Shown here piece by piece: positions 1-11,088 of a stretch of DNA of 64,000 nt (position 1 is its first letter; every line of letters begins with the position of its first letter). The stretch comes from Polyodon spathula. Taxonomy: Eukaryota > Chordata > Actinopteri > Acipenseriformes > Polyodontidae. Location of the stretch: contig NC_054549.1 in assembly GCF_017654505.1 (NCBI RefSeq), positions 29,809,854 to 29,873,853 on the forward strand, read 5' to 3'. The translations under genes and the position numbers were made by a program. Under the pieces are notes generated by a model. The model was not told the DNA's origin, searched no databases, and was given only the letters and a program-made list of their open reading frames with translations.

Positions 1-44
1 AAGTAATAAAATTAGTGAGAAACAGCTTTCATTCAAAGACTCTG

Positions 45-200
45 AAGTGGAGTGGCTCACCTTGTAAAGGCACGGCAATGTGGTGTGCAGGGGAAGTCAA
101 AAAGTCAGTGGAGCGCTGGTTTGCATCCTAGGTGCGAGAGGTGCACTGGCCTAGCGCTCAGGGAGTTTAAGCCGGAGACCTGCAGGGCTGGCTCTTCGGG
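45..200 (+). mobile_element. SINE-like fragment
   Basis: This stretch shares an ordered set of words with the better-preserved element at 34096: cttgtaaa, then ggc, tggtgtgcag, gagtca-like and agtcag, followed by a weak B-box-like segment (ggtttgcatcc). The copy at 34096 has a clearer tRNA-type B box (ggttcaagtcc). I infer a tRNA-derived SINE fragment. The family name is not known to me and the ends are approximate. Confidence 0.45.
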
Positions 201-3200
201 AAGCTTGCATTCAGTATCGAGCTCCAAGTTGTAAAGGAGCACTTGCTTGGTGGTGGGCTTCTGAAGTCCACCCAGGTAGTTTTGTAACTGGTGTATTGAC
301 CTTTCAGATATCTTAATTACGGTCCATATGGGCAGATTTGTCAAGGTATTTGCTTCAAAGGGCAATTTAAATAACTGTAACAAGCAACTGGAAAGGTTGA
401 TTAAAGGAATCAGAATTGTGTCTAATTGGTTTCCAGTTTTTCTAACATTAGCAGTTTCATTAGCCTCTCTCAGAACACAGTGCAAATTGCACCTTGGAGC
501 ATGGGGACCAAAGGTTGTAGTGTCTGTTAATTAGCAACAGTGTGTGTGATATGTAATTAATTATATGTAGTTATATATATATATATATATGTTGGAATGT
601 GGCATCAGGTCTCCCATGTTGCACTCTTATCACAAGCAGGACCCCCACTAATATCAAGGGCACTTTGGTTTGGGCTGTCATGAAGTTCACACTGAAAGTA
701 GCTCCTATTCTATTTGCAATCATGGATATACCCAAACTGTACATTACCTCTAACCAAATATTTGCAAGCAATATACTAAAATGCTGTTTGATTATGCACC
801 AACTTTAACAACATCAAACAAAGCCATAAATGTGACTATTTTTAAGTAACCCAGTGGAATGCTGTGCTTATGTATGGGGATTCTTTGAGTTGTAAGATTT
901 GTTTCTGTAATACAGTGTATGTGGTTTGCCAGACTGAGATTAGTGGCTCAGTGTTTCAAGCTCTATTGTAGGTTATGGAATTTGTATATTTTATGGGGCA
1001 ATCTGTAAAATTAGACATTGTATGTTTAGCATTTAAACAGGAAAACCACATCATTTATGACAAGCATTGAAATAACACTGTATTCAAGTAAACATTTACT
1101 ATCAAGTTTTAACCTTTCTGTATTTGACAGTGACGTGTGCAGTGTACGTAAAGCTCTCAATAAAAATGCATTGGAATAATGAGTTGAAGCAAATGTTAGA
1201 ATAAAGTCACATAAAAGACTAAAATCTTCATTTTTTCCAGTGTGTTCCAAATAACTGCATAGTCCATCATATACACATGTTATACGCACTCCATAACAGT
1301 GCAATCATCACCTATTTTAATGTTACATAGTGCACCCCGTGGTCATGTCATTTTTGAAGCTTAGTAGATCTGGCCCTTGCTTTTTTAAGGCAGCATATGG
1401 GAGCTATTAGGTAGGCCTGAGGCCTGTAGTTAAGAGTTTTAATTGAAGCCAGTGCTCCCTCCAGCTGCTTTTAACACCTGAGTGTCAGGGAGGCAATAGA
1501 AGATCTGGAGTCCAACTCTGGACACTCATTTCAGGGGATAATTAAATTATTCGTAGACTGCTTTGAACTGCAGAGCACCCAACTCCTGCTGTTGGCAGCC
1601 AGAGAGAACAGTGCTGTGGGGTTCCTCCACGTCTGCCACATTGACATCCTCATAAAAGACAACTTTCTGGGTATTTTGATAATGAATTGCTTTTGGAAAT
1701 GAACGACGTGGTCTGATTATAAAGAAGTCTTTAACACCTCACTGTTGTTTTCGGAAACAAATTATCGTTGAAACCTGATATTTATATTTGTATGGGCCCT
1801 GGGGTCTAGAAGTCCTGCATTAGGTTGAGTATTATCAGTTAATATAGAAAACCAGATACTCCCATGTAATTAAAAATAGGTTTCTGCTATTTCACAATGC
1901 TTCATGCGTGTGTTATTATTTTTATTCCTTAGGATCAACTGCTATTTGAGAACAGCCAGCAAAGTATTTTCTGACCCCATTTTAAGTCCTGTGTGGCTAC
2001 TGTTCTGATAAAGTGAAAGGGGAAACTCTTCAGAGGGAATGGGTTGTTGAAATAGACTAATGCCTATAGATTAGTGACCTAGATTGAGGTTCATTGACAT
2101 TATTAAAGTATAACCGTTTTAAAGTAGCAATATGAAAGAGATCATTAAGGCTTTCAGCAATCGTTGTCTTTATTTTGTTGCTTGAATCTAATATAAAGCT
2201 ACTAGCAAAAAAGAAACAGAGAGAGAAACTAGTGTTTCCATCAGTTTTACATTTTAGAATTCATGATTAAGTGTTTTAAGTTATGAATGAATTTCATAAT
2301 TTATAATAGTCTAGTACGTTATATTAGTTCTCCACTAATGGAATATACTGTATAAGCAGCTAAATAATGTTATCTACAAATCTCCCTTAAAGCTGCTTTC
2401 CCTCAACCATCCATCACTTGTGTTGTTGGGTTCTTGGGTTATACTGTTCTGCTAAATAGGTTATTACAGAGGACAAACATTGCTTTATATACTTACAGCT
2501 ATGACTGTAGCACTTTATTCATGAAAGTATGTATGACCCATTGAGTATTCACAATACTTATTGCGTTCCAGGCATGAATTTGATAGAGGCGTTGTGTTAC
2601 CCTAAGGTTATACCAGGTCCATTATGACTTATTCTTGCATTCAATTTACATTCAACATGCTGTATCTTACAGAGCACTTAAAGCAGTTATCCCAGTATCA
2701 TATATCAAATACATGACTACATGATGTTCAGTCTTCATACCTGCACAATCCTTGGCCTCTTTGCCAATAACATATTAATGGCAGTTCTTGAAACTTTTTA
2801 AAGAAGAAAACTATTACGGCATTAGTGGAGAATTTTCTCAGTCTTAAGTGGAATTCTCAAAGTTTTCTTAGGGTTCTCTTGACTTTCATTTTGTCAAGCC
2901 CTGGTCTCTCTGTGCCAGTACCACTGGAATGTGGTTGAAGTAAATAATGTAAATATTTACTTCCTTGTCAAAAAAATATTTACTTCCTTTGTCTAGTGCT
3001 TAAGTGCAGTTTGAAATTCTGATGGGTGTTTTCTACTGTCAAAAATCCCTGCAATGTAAACTGTGTTCATTTTAGCAGACACTTTTTTTTAGTGTGTAAC
3101 AACATGCATACAGTAGGGAAATGAAAACTAGTTGGATATTCTGCTACATATCTGTTTGATTTACATGGTTACTTTACAAAGACAGGGGTGGGAAGACCAC

Positions 3201-3855
3201 AGACCACCATATGTGACAAGTGACACGTTTGTATTGTTTCATTATTGAGTAAATTACTAATTGTGAATTTCCCTTTTCTGTTTTATTAATGCCCGTCAGT
3301 GTAGTCCTGTCATTGGAGAAGTTGTAGGGGTTCCCTCTCTGTGACAAACTTTTTAAAACCTGATGACTTGAGGGGAAAAACCAATTGCACACCATATACC
3401 AGGTACTCAGTGCTTCTATCCACTTTTTGAAATGGTGAGTAGGTGGTTGTTTGTTTGTGTCATTAGTCACTGTGATCTAATATATAAGTTGTAAAACACC
3501 TACAATATCTGCAATGATAATACAGTATGTAAAATACCTGGAAAATATAGTAATTCTACTTCCAGCTAAAATCTCAAAAATATCCCAGAGAATGTTGTTG
3601 ATTTTCCTCATTGCATTGTCAGTCAGTCTATGTTTGCACAAGCCTGCTACAGTCTGCAAACAGCAATAAAACAATGAATGCATTATCAGAACATTGTATA
3701 ATAAGCCATCACTGATTTGTATTTGTATGTACCAGAACAAACATGTTAATCAAAAACACACAAGTTTGTTTTTTTAATCATGAGAGTGTCCTTAGATATG
3801 AGTTCCGCTGTACTTCCCACACAAAAAAGTAACAATTGCCTCTGCGTAAACCCGA
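201..3855. other. non-coding stretch, no gene recognised
   Basis: Open frames here are short, lack splice-site context and resemble no protein I know. A short TA repeat lies near 571-590. AT-rich intergenic or far-upstream intronic DNA is the likely content. Confidence 0.5.
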
Positions 3856-4230
3856 ATGGCTGTATTTTACCCAGAGGGCCTGCCATTTTGTTTGTGTACT
3901 GTTCTTTCCCTCCCATATACATTGCTCCAAGCTGAGCTTTCACCAGTGTTCACAGCTGACAAAGTCCATCTCCCCTCCAGCAGGATAGAAGTGGGTTTGA
4001 GTGGCCGACATCGGTCAACGTTTTTATTTTCTAATACAGTAAGGTTTAGTACTACACAGAGGATTGTGAGGGTCTGGAATCAACTTCCCAGTAATGTTGT
4101 TGAAGCTGACACCCTGGGATCCTTCAAGAAGCTGCTTGATGAGATTCTGGGATCAATAAGCTACTAACAACCAAACGAGCAAGATGGGCCGAATGGCCTC
4201 CTCTCGTTTGTAAACTTTCTTATGTTCTTA
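3856..4230 (+). mobile_element. 3' end of a 5'-truncated LINE (CR1/L2-type)
   Basis: The plus-strand frame ends at 4167 and reads RVWNQLPSNVVEADTLGSFK near its C terminus. This is the usual C-terminal tail of non-LTR retrotransposon reverse-transcriptase proteins (W-N-x-L-P, then V-V-x-A-x-x-x-x-x-F-K). A short 3' UTR follows with gggccgaatggcctcctctc and a tail ending in cttatgttctta. Nothing of the RT or endonuclease domains lies upstream, so it is a dead-on-arrival 5'-truncated copy. The clade assignment is inference. Confidence 0.75.
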
Positions 4231-6402
4231 CTGACTGGACAGGTGGTCAGGCAAGTCCTACATACTGTATTTAAGATGTAAATAACAGCTAAGACATACT
4301 TGATAATTGAGTCAAAGAAAACTAAAATGAAGAAAGAAAAGCTGAGAATGTAGTGTTCCCATGCTCATTATAAAACTGCAGAGGCAGGGCTGAAGATATT
4401 AGAATGCAGTGTTTAGACTGGACTGGTGCTCGTTATTAAGGTGCTGGTTGACCATGCTTGAGAGGTAAGATGATGTAGGTGCAGGGTTGACAGTGCTGAG
4501 AATGGAGTGTGTTTTGGAAAAGTTACAATTTTGCTAAAATGGTGAATACGTAAAAAGTTTGGTCTAAAAATGAAAAACATTTCAATAAATAATTGACTTA
4601 GATTCCTCATCCTTTTTTAAGTGTAAGGTTCTGCAGAGAAGACCTGTTGACTAAAGATAATAGATATACTTAGTTTAAAAAGCATTGTCACAAATTTCTT
4701 GATTTACATGTGATTGCATTACTCATCACTTTATTCTAGTAAATGCATCATTAGATTCTAGTCAGAACTTTCCAGGGATGTGCCTTTGAAAATGTTGTCT
4801 TTTCTCACGGAAGGTAGAATGAGGATTTAAAAAGCTCACTATAGAGAAGTAAAAATCCCCACAAGTCACAAACAAACATCTGTAAGAAAGATAAAACAGA
4901 TGGTTAATAAAACACTTAGTACAGGAACTCGCTCAAGACTCCATGAATATTAACTAATGAACAAAATAGGCAATTACTTGGATGTGCTGAGTTTACTACC
5001 AGTTCACATTGCACTGCGAGTTGCTGTAATGAACCAGAGTTGTACACTAAGCTGGCTTTTGGTTCCTCTGATCCTCCTGCATTGGGAGTGTGAAGGAATC
5101 AAGATTAAAGTGTTTAGAAGGATAAACTGTGGTCTTCAGGTGCGAGGAGCTAACTGATACCTCTTGCATATGAAAAGGGAGAAAGAGGAGAGGAGGGAAC
5201 CATTTGGTAGCAATATGTGGTCTCTTGAAGGTGGGGGTGTTTTTGCTAAATAAACTTTTATTAACTAAGGCTTTCTAATGTATTCAGAGATTAGAGGCTC
5301 AAAGTCAAGCACTGATGCCAGGGGACAGCTGTCTGAAATCTAAGGGAGCTCCACACACCTCAGTCTGCTAGACACCTATCCCTGCCTTGCACTGCCGTGG
5401 CAGGTGTTGGGATAGTGAGCAAACTGTGGCGCTCACATTAAAAATATTGACACTTAAGAAACCTCAAAAGTGATTGCTTAAAGCTACAGTAACACATACA
5501 AAAAGGGCACACCATGGGCAGCATGAAGGACCAACAAAAAAAAGTACCATGACTCAAATGATTACATTACATGTCATGCCTTTTGCGATGCTGATTGGGT
5601 TATTCCACAAAAAAATATAAACCTGTCACATGGGCTTTTTTGAGCAGAAGTAAATAAAGGTCGACTTTGTTTTTTGGTCTCTGACTTTGGAATGTTCTGT
5701 AGCTTAATAAACACTAAAATAATAACCTTGATATAAGAACACCATTAAAAGAGCCTGCTATGATAGGACACAGAGTTCACCCACATAAAGTGTTTACTCA
5801 CTCCTATTATATTGTGATGAGCAAATCCTGGCTATAACAAGGTTTAAACAAAGCCATGTTCCAATTTGTTCTATAAAGTGACTCTGGTGTATTTACTGAT
5901 GGGCTGAATCTCTTGTGATTAACCTTTAACCCACCACAACTGACATGTATGTAATCTAAGGGCATCTGTGCCTACCATGAACACCAAAAAGGTCAGGTTA
6001 CCCTCTTCGATTTTTACCACGACAACACTTCTCAGTCTCTGCTCTTTAGATCAGGGATGTCACACACATTGTAATATTTGATTTGCTGGCCTGAAAAAAA
6101 ACACGTCTCATCACTTTTTTTTCTTTTTACATACGTTTGGCCGGTTTAGGGGAATATTAATCACTGCTGTCTGGCAAAGTATAAGCACGAAACATAGCTC
6201 AGTGTCTCACTGCAATATCTTTCCTAAGTCTTGAATAAAACTTGGCATTCATTTGTTATATTTTTCTGGCCCTTGCTTGTATCATAACATTTCAAATAAG
6301 AAAAAATGTAATCCCATTAACCCTTTAGCAGCTCCTTAACCTAAATGCTAGCTTTAGTCTTTGGTGGGCCAAATAAAACTGACTGCAATAAATAATGTAC
6401 TG

Positions 6403-6450
<48 letters not shown>

Positions 6451-7440
6451 CTCAATTGGAAAGCATGTTATAGGTAAGTTGTTTTCACTCAGACTAAAGG
6501 AACTATGTAACAGTGATATTATAGAATGTATCAATTTGAAATAATATCAATATTGGAATTCTAACAAGGAAATGGTGAGGCACTTCATATGGCATTTTAT
6601 TTTACTCTAAATGCCAAATTCATGCCCTACATTATCAGTAGCACATATCTAAACAAATGAGTGTTAATAGCCACATGAGATTGCATCAGCAGTTTACATC
6701 TTATTAAACATCAGTGGATATAAGTGTGGTCTTGGTGCTACTTTCTACTGCTGATGTAGATGTATTGGCTTCCCAAACCCCAAAGCTTCTGATATCAAAG
6801 CTTAAAATCCCAGAAATAGTGTCAAATGCCCTCTCTCCTTCTTAAGATTTGGACCCTCCATTTTCTGTAAGTGTTTGGCTTTCCCAATTATCACATTTTC
6901 CTGCTCTATTCACTGATATAGGATGTTAAATGGTCCTCAGTTAAGACTTAATTGAGGACACTTAAACTTCCTAAATGGGTGAATAGGGCAAGGAAAACAG
7001 TGGTAATTAGAGAAAAAAAACTAACTATAAAACTAAAAATTAAAACTAAAAAACTAACCAGAAATGGTTAAAGCCATATATTGCATTTGAGATGAGATCA
7101 TCACTGTAGGTTATTTCTATGGATATGGTGACTTACATTGCAAACTGCATTGAAACTACATGTATTTTTGTAAGGGAGAGATACTTTCTTATACAGTATA
7201 TATAAAAACACAAGAGAGGCACACATACTGTGTAATGTGTCCCTGCAGTGCGTCACGGCTTTGTTCTACTGTGAATGCTGCCCCTGTTACTACAGCCTGG
7301 TTAAAAGTTACCTAGCTTACGTGTCAGCAGTGTGAGGTCACAGAGAGGGTCTTTAAGCCTTTTATGCAGGATTAGGTAAGAATGCTCTGAGTGTGCAGAG
7401 CTTAAACAAACGTGAGTGTGCGGAAAGCTTTGTAGGCCGT
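4231..7440. other. non-coding stretch
   Basis: No exon or transposon protein was recognised. It contains the TAA microsatellite listed separately. It ends at the outer edge of the LTR element at 7441. Confidence 0.45.
6404..6450. repeat. (TAA)n microsatellite
   Basis: About 15 uninterrupted TAA units, seen directly. They translate as a spurious poly-isoleucine frame on the minus strand. Confidence 0.95.
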
Positions 7441-8091
7441 TGTCACAGAGACGGCCGAAGTGGGCGGCGTCAGAACCAGGAAAGGTAATGAAATACACAG
7501 AACACAGGACGGATGAATGAAATGAAATGATGATGGCGCTTGCTTGCGCCGGTTTATTGAAAAAATAAAAGGGTTGAACAAACAAACAGAAAAAGGACAC
7601 GGCACTGGTAGCCAAAATAAAACAGACAAACAAAAACGGACTAATACTTAACAAAAACGGTGAGCAGCTAGACACACTAACAAACAAGGTGAGTTTTAAA
7701 TAAACAAGTATCGTGCTGGTCCCACCAGCACGTAATAGCAATTGAAATATCTAACTCTTTATCCTCCTCTCTCTCCCGTTCCCTACTCACCGAACACCCA
7801 ACAACACCGAGTGAGTAAAACGTGCATCTATATATACTATTGTGCTGGGATTCAATTAACAATTAATTATTCACTTGAATCCCAGCACGTGAATTAATGA
7901 AAAGTGCAATTCCCCGTGTGCACGTGAAGTGCTGTGCAATCCTCGTGCCTAAATACACATATACATTTTAAACACTCGTGTTACACAGACCCGTTTATAT
8001 CCCGTGTACCAATGTCTATACACCAACATTTAAACACACCACACGCAACACATAACAGATAATATACACAGGGGCGGGCACTTTGTTCACA
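7441..8091 (-). repeat. 3' LTR of the minus-strand element
   Basis: Begins tgtcacagagacggccgaag on the plus strand and ends ...ctttgttcaca, giving TG...CA termini. It is closely similar to 11089-11697 in the same orientation, sharing the gene-distal half almost word for word. It contains a perfect inverted repeat at 7712-7732. Differences from the other LTR are concentrated around 7800-7920. Confidence 0.85.
7712..7732. repeat. perfect hairpin in LTR
   Basis: Two 9-base arms, cgtgctggt and accagcacg, are separated by ccc. The same hairpin is present intact in the other LTR at 11360-11380 but is absent from the related solo LTR at 18027. Confidence 0.8.
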
Positions 8092-8095
8092 TATA

Positions 8096-8104
8096 CCCCC
8101 TCCT
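8096..8104 (-). other. polypurine tract
   Basis: On the minus strand the bases just before the 3' LTR read aggaggggg, followed by tata and the LTR start. The position and purine content fit a plus-strand priming site of an LTR retrotransposon. The assignment rests on position and composition only. Confidence 0.6.
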
Positions 8105-8402
8105 GTGCAAAGCACACATGGCCTCAATGGCCACCTCCCCCCTTAAAAGCCCAAAAGTCCCGCCCAAAGTCCTTGGCCAGGACCAGAGGCTTCCAGGGGC
8201 CCACAGGTCGTAATGCTGTCAGCAGGGTAGCATTCTCCTGCCAGGGTAGTCCTAGCAGCGGAAAGGCTGCTTGGGGTGTGGTCTCCTGACCTTCCCCCTC
8301 CTTCGGCGCCGGCAGCTCCCCTTGGTGGGGCTTCAACCACCGTTCTTCCTGCAGGGAAGAAACTGCAGAGGGAGCAGGTCTCCGGACCTCCCCCACGATC
8401 TC

Positions 8403-9215
8403 CGGCGGAGAAAACTGCTGCTGGGGTTGGCGGTCTCCAGACCTCCCCCCCCTCCTCCGGCAGCGAAACTGCTGCTGGGGTTGGCGGTCTCCAGACCTCC
8501 TCCCCCTCCTCCGGCAGCGAAACTGCTGCTGGGGTTGGCGGTCTCCAGACCTCCTCCCCCTCCTCCGGCAGCGAAACTGCTGCTGGGGTTGGCTGTCTCC
8601 AGACCTCCTCCCCCTTCTCCGGCAGCGAAACTGCTGCTGGGGTTGGCGGTCTCCAGACCTCCTCCCCCTTCTCCGGCAGCGAAACTGCTGCTGGGGTTGG
8701 CGGTCTCCAGACCTCCTCCCCCTTCTCCGGCAGCGAAACTGCTGCTGGGGTTGGCGGTCTCCAGACCTCCTCCCCCTCCTCCGGCAGCGAAACTGCTGCT
8801 GGGGTTGGCGGTCTCCAGACCTCCTCCCCCTCCTCCGGCAGCGAAACTGCTGCTGGGGTTGGCGGTCTCCAGACCTCCTCCCACCTCCTCCCCCTTCTCC
8901 GGCAGCGAAACTGCTGCTGGGGTTGGCGGTCTCCAGACCTCCTCCCCCTTCTCCGGCAGCGAAACTGCTGCTGGGGTTGGCGGTCTCCAGACCTCCTCCC
9001 CCCTCCGGCAGCGAAACTGCTGCTGGGGTTGGCGGTCTAAGACTGCTGCTGGGGTTGGCTCTAGATCTGCAGCGAAACTGCTGCTGGGGTTGGCGGTCTC
9101 CAGACTCCGGCAGCGAAACTGCTGCTGGGGTTGGCGGTCTCCAGACCTCCTCCCCCTTCTCCGGCAGCGAAACTGCTGCTGGGGTTGGCGGTCTCCAGAC
9201 CTCCTCCCCCTTCTT
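8403..9215. repeat. 54-bp minisatellite, about 14 units
   Basis: The unit begins aaactgctgctggggttggc and continues with a C-rich half ending ccggcagcg. The period is 54 bp with a few truncated or variant units around 8880-9120. Because 54 is divisible by three, long open frames appear in several frames on both strands (for example LLLGLAVSRPPPP on the plus strand and ETANPSSSFAAGG on the minus strand). I take these as by-products and not as proof of coding. Confidence 0.95.
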
Positions 9216-9267
9216 CGTGGCCGGCAGCTCCCCTTCGTGGGGTTCCGGCCACAGTACTTCCGGCTGG

Positions 9268-9507
9268 ATGCGGAGCGGCGGGCAACCCCAGGCGATGCAG
9301 AGCGGCGGGCAACCCCAGGCGCAGAGCGTCGGGTAGACAAGGCGGCGGGCATCCCCAGGCGATGCAGAGCGGCGGGCAACCCCAGGCGATGCAGAGCGGC
9401 GGGCAACCCCAGGCGATGCAGAGCGGCGGGCAACCCCAGGCGATGCAGAGCGGCGGGCAACCCCAGGCGATGCAGAGCGGCGGGCAACCCCAGGCGATGC
9501 AGAGCCT
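9268..9507. repeat. 27-bp minisatellite, about 8 units
   Basis: The unit starts gcgatgcagagcggcgggca and ends accccag. Early units are irregular and later ones almost identical. It sits directly between the 54-bp and 24-bp arrays. Confidence 0.95.
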
Positions 9508-9536
9508 TGGGCGAAGCCAGGCGATGCAGAGCAGAG

Positions 9537-9966
9537 GCATCCTTGGGCGAAGCGAGGCTGGCATCCTTGGGCGAAGCGAGGCTGGCATCCTTGGGCGAAG
9601 CGAGGCTGGCATCCTTGGGCGAAGCGAGGCTGGCATCCTTGGGCGAAGCGAGGCTGGCATCCTTGGGCGAAGCGAGGCTGGCATCCTTGGGCGAAGCGAG
9701 GCTGGCATCCTTGGGCGAAGCGAGGCTGGCATCCTTGGGCGAAGCGAGGCTGGCATCCTTGGGCGAAGCGAGGCTGGCATCCTTGGGCGAAGCGAGGCTG
9801 GCATCCTTGGGCGAAGCGAGGCTGGCATCCTTGGGCGAAGCGAGGCTGGCATCCTTGGGCGAAGCGAGGCTGGCATCCTTGGGCGAAGCGAGGCTGGCAT
9901 CCTTGGGCGAAGCGAGGCTGGCATCCTTGGGCGAAGCGAGGCTGGCATCCTTGGGCGAAGCGAGGT
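9537..9966. repeat. 24-bp minisatellite, about 18 units
   Basis: The unit starts gcatccttgggcgaagcgag and ends gctg. It is repeated about 18 times with almost no variation, which suggests recent expansion or active homogenisation. Confidence 0.95.
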
Positions 9967-10235
9967 GGCAGTCAGGACAAGCTGGGGTGCGGGTGTTGGC
10001 CCTCTTTTCGGCCACTGCAGCCGGGAGGTTCTTCCCCGTGCTTCCCTCAGCAGCCTATGCAAGGGCTGCTGAGGACCGCCAGCATCTAGTCCTGGTCCTT
10101 CTGGTGCAGGGAGAGGCAGCTCCTGCTCCTCTCCCCCTGATGGAGGTGGAGGCAGAGGAAGCTCCAGCTCCTCTCCTCGTGATGGTGGGGGAAGTGACCA
10201 GCAGGCATTCACCCTCTGCATGTACCAGCAGGCAT

Positions 10236-10973
10236 TCACCCTCTGCTGGTGGAAGGGACCCAGCAGGCATTCACCCTCTGCTGGTGGACAGGGACAGTGC
10301 AGGCTTCTCCCTCTGCCGGTGGTGGCGGAGGCAGAGGCAGCTCCTGCTGCTCTGCCCCTGCCGGTGGAGGTGGCGGAGGCAGAGGCAGCTCCTGCTGCTC
10401 TCCCCCTGCCGGTGGAGGTGGCGGAGGCAGAGGCAGCTCCTGCTGCTCTCCCCCTGCCGGTGGAGGTGGCGGAGGCAGAGGCAAACGGTGGAGGTGGCGG
10501 AGGCAGAGGCAGCTCCTGCTGCTCTGCCCCTGCCGGTGGAGGTGGCGGAGGCTGTGTAAGGCAGCTCCTGCTGCTCTGCCTGCCGGTGGAGGTGGCAGGC
10601 AGAGGCAGCTCCTGCTGTCACGGTAGTCTCCTGGTGGTGGAGGTGGGAGCGGTGTGTAGTCTCCCCTTGTTACAGGGGACTGGTGCGGCTCTCCCTCACT
10701 TGCAGGGGACTGGTGCGGCTCTTCCTCCCTTGCAGGAGACTGGTGCGGCTGTGGAGACAGCGGTGGGACCTCTGCCTTCCTCTTCCCCTTTCCCCTTCTC
10801 TGCCACCTCCTCACCTTCCTCTCCTGCGGCAGTTCCTCCTCTCCTTCCTGGTAGGGGCAGCGCACCACCGGGTGCCCAAACTCCCCACAGGCAAGGCACC
10901 AGCCCTGGTCCTCCAGACCACCGAGGAACTCCTCCAGGTCCTGGCAGCCATCTCTCCAGTCCCAGCCTTCCAT
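10236..10973 (-). CDS. gag-like protein with CCHC zinc knuckle, proline-rich tail
   Basis: A 245-residue minus-strand frame starts at an ATG about 115 bases downstream of the 5' LTR, just after A-rich tracts. Residues 26-39 read CLACGEFGHPVVRC, an exact C-x2-C-x4-H-x4-C zinc knuckle as in retroviral and retrotransposon nucleocapsid domains. Its role would be RNA binding and packaging of the element's transcript. The first 25 residues are acidic and Trp-rich, and residues about 45-70 are Lys/Arg/Glu-rich. The rest is Pro/Leu-rich and is built largely from the 30-bp and 48-bp minisatellites, so the natural C-terminus is uncertain. No capsid-like region is evident, so this may be a remnant of a longer Gag. 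It lies alone between the LTRs with no pol frame downstream. Confidence 0.65.
   Translation of the reverse strand: MEGWDWRDGCQDLEEFLGGLEDQGWCLACGEFGHPVVRCPYQEGEEELPQERKVRRWQRRGKGKRKAEVPPLSPQPHQSPAREEEPHQSPASEGEPHQSPVTRGDYTPLPPPPPGDYRDSRSCLCLPPPPAGRAAGAALHSLRHLHRQGQSSRSCLCLRHLHRLPLPPPPPPAGGEQQELPLPPPPPPAGGEQQELPLPPPPPPAGAEQQELPLPPPPPAEGEACTVPVHQQRVNACWVPSTSRG
10310..10615. repeat. 48-bp minisatellite, about 6 units
   Basis: The unit starts ccggtggaggtggcggaggc and continues agaggcagctcctgctgctc tgcccctg. The last units are shortened. It forms part of the C-terminal half of the minus-strand gag-like frame. Confidence 0.9.
10673..10762. repeat. 30-bp repeat, 3 units
   Basis: Three units of a ggggactggtgcggct-type repeat, 30 bp each and lightly diverged. 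In the minus-strand gag-like frame each unit encodes PHQSP-type residues. Confidence 0.85.
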
Positions 10974-11068
10974 GTTTTATTTTTTTTTTTTTTTTTGTTG
11001 TTGCTGTGGTTTTTTTTTTTTTTTTTTGACAAAACACCTCTCCTGGTCTGACGCTTGGAGGCGCTGTT

Positions 11069-11086
11069 ATCCCACGCAGGACACCA
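11069..11086 (-). other. primer-binding site, tRNA-Leu-like
   Basis: The minus strand reads TGGTGTCCTGCGTGGGAT two bases after the LTR end (ctgtgaca, then cg). TGG at this position complements the CCA end of a tRNA. From memory of vertebrate tRNA-Leu(CAG), the complement of its 3' end differs at about three of 18 positions, so tRNA-Leu is the best guess and not certain. Confidence 0.6.
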
Positions 11087-11088
11087 CG

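Noticed and set aside
9537..9966. Possible CRISPR-like array of regular short repeats
   Set aside because: The 24-bp units abut with no unique spacers and lie within a retrotransposon in vertebrate DNA; it is a minisatellite.
8333..10015. A 560-codon minus-strand frame downstream of the gag-like frame
   Set aside because: Almost entirely repeats such as LASPKDAS and ETANPSSSFAAG with no recognisable domain. It might be translated, but nothing separates it from a repeat artefact.
8271..10559. A 762-codon plus-strand open frame and several long overlapping frames on both strands
   Set aside because: They are produced by minisatellites with unit lengths divisible by three and consist of tandem peptides. 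The element's structure places its coding strand on minus, and no independent coding evidence supports the plus-strand frames.
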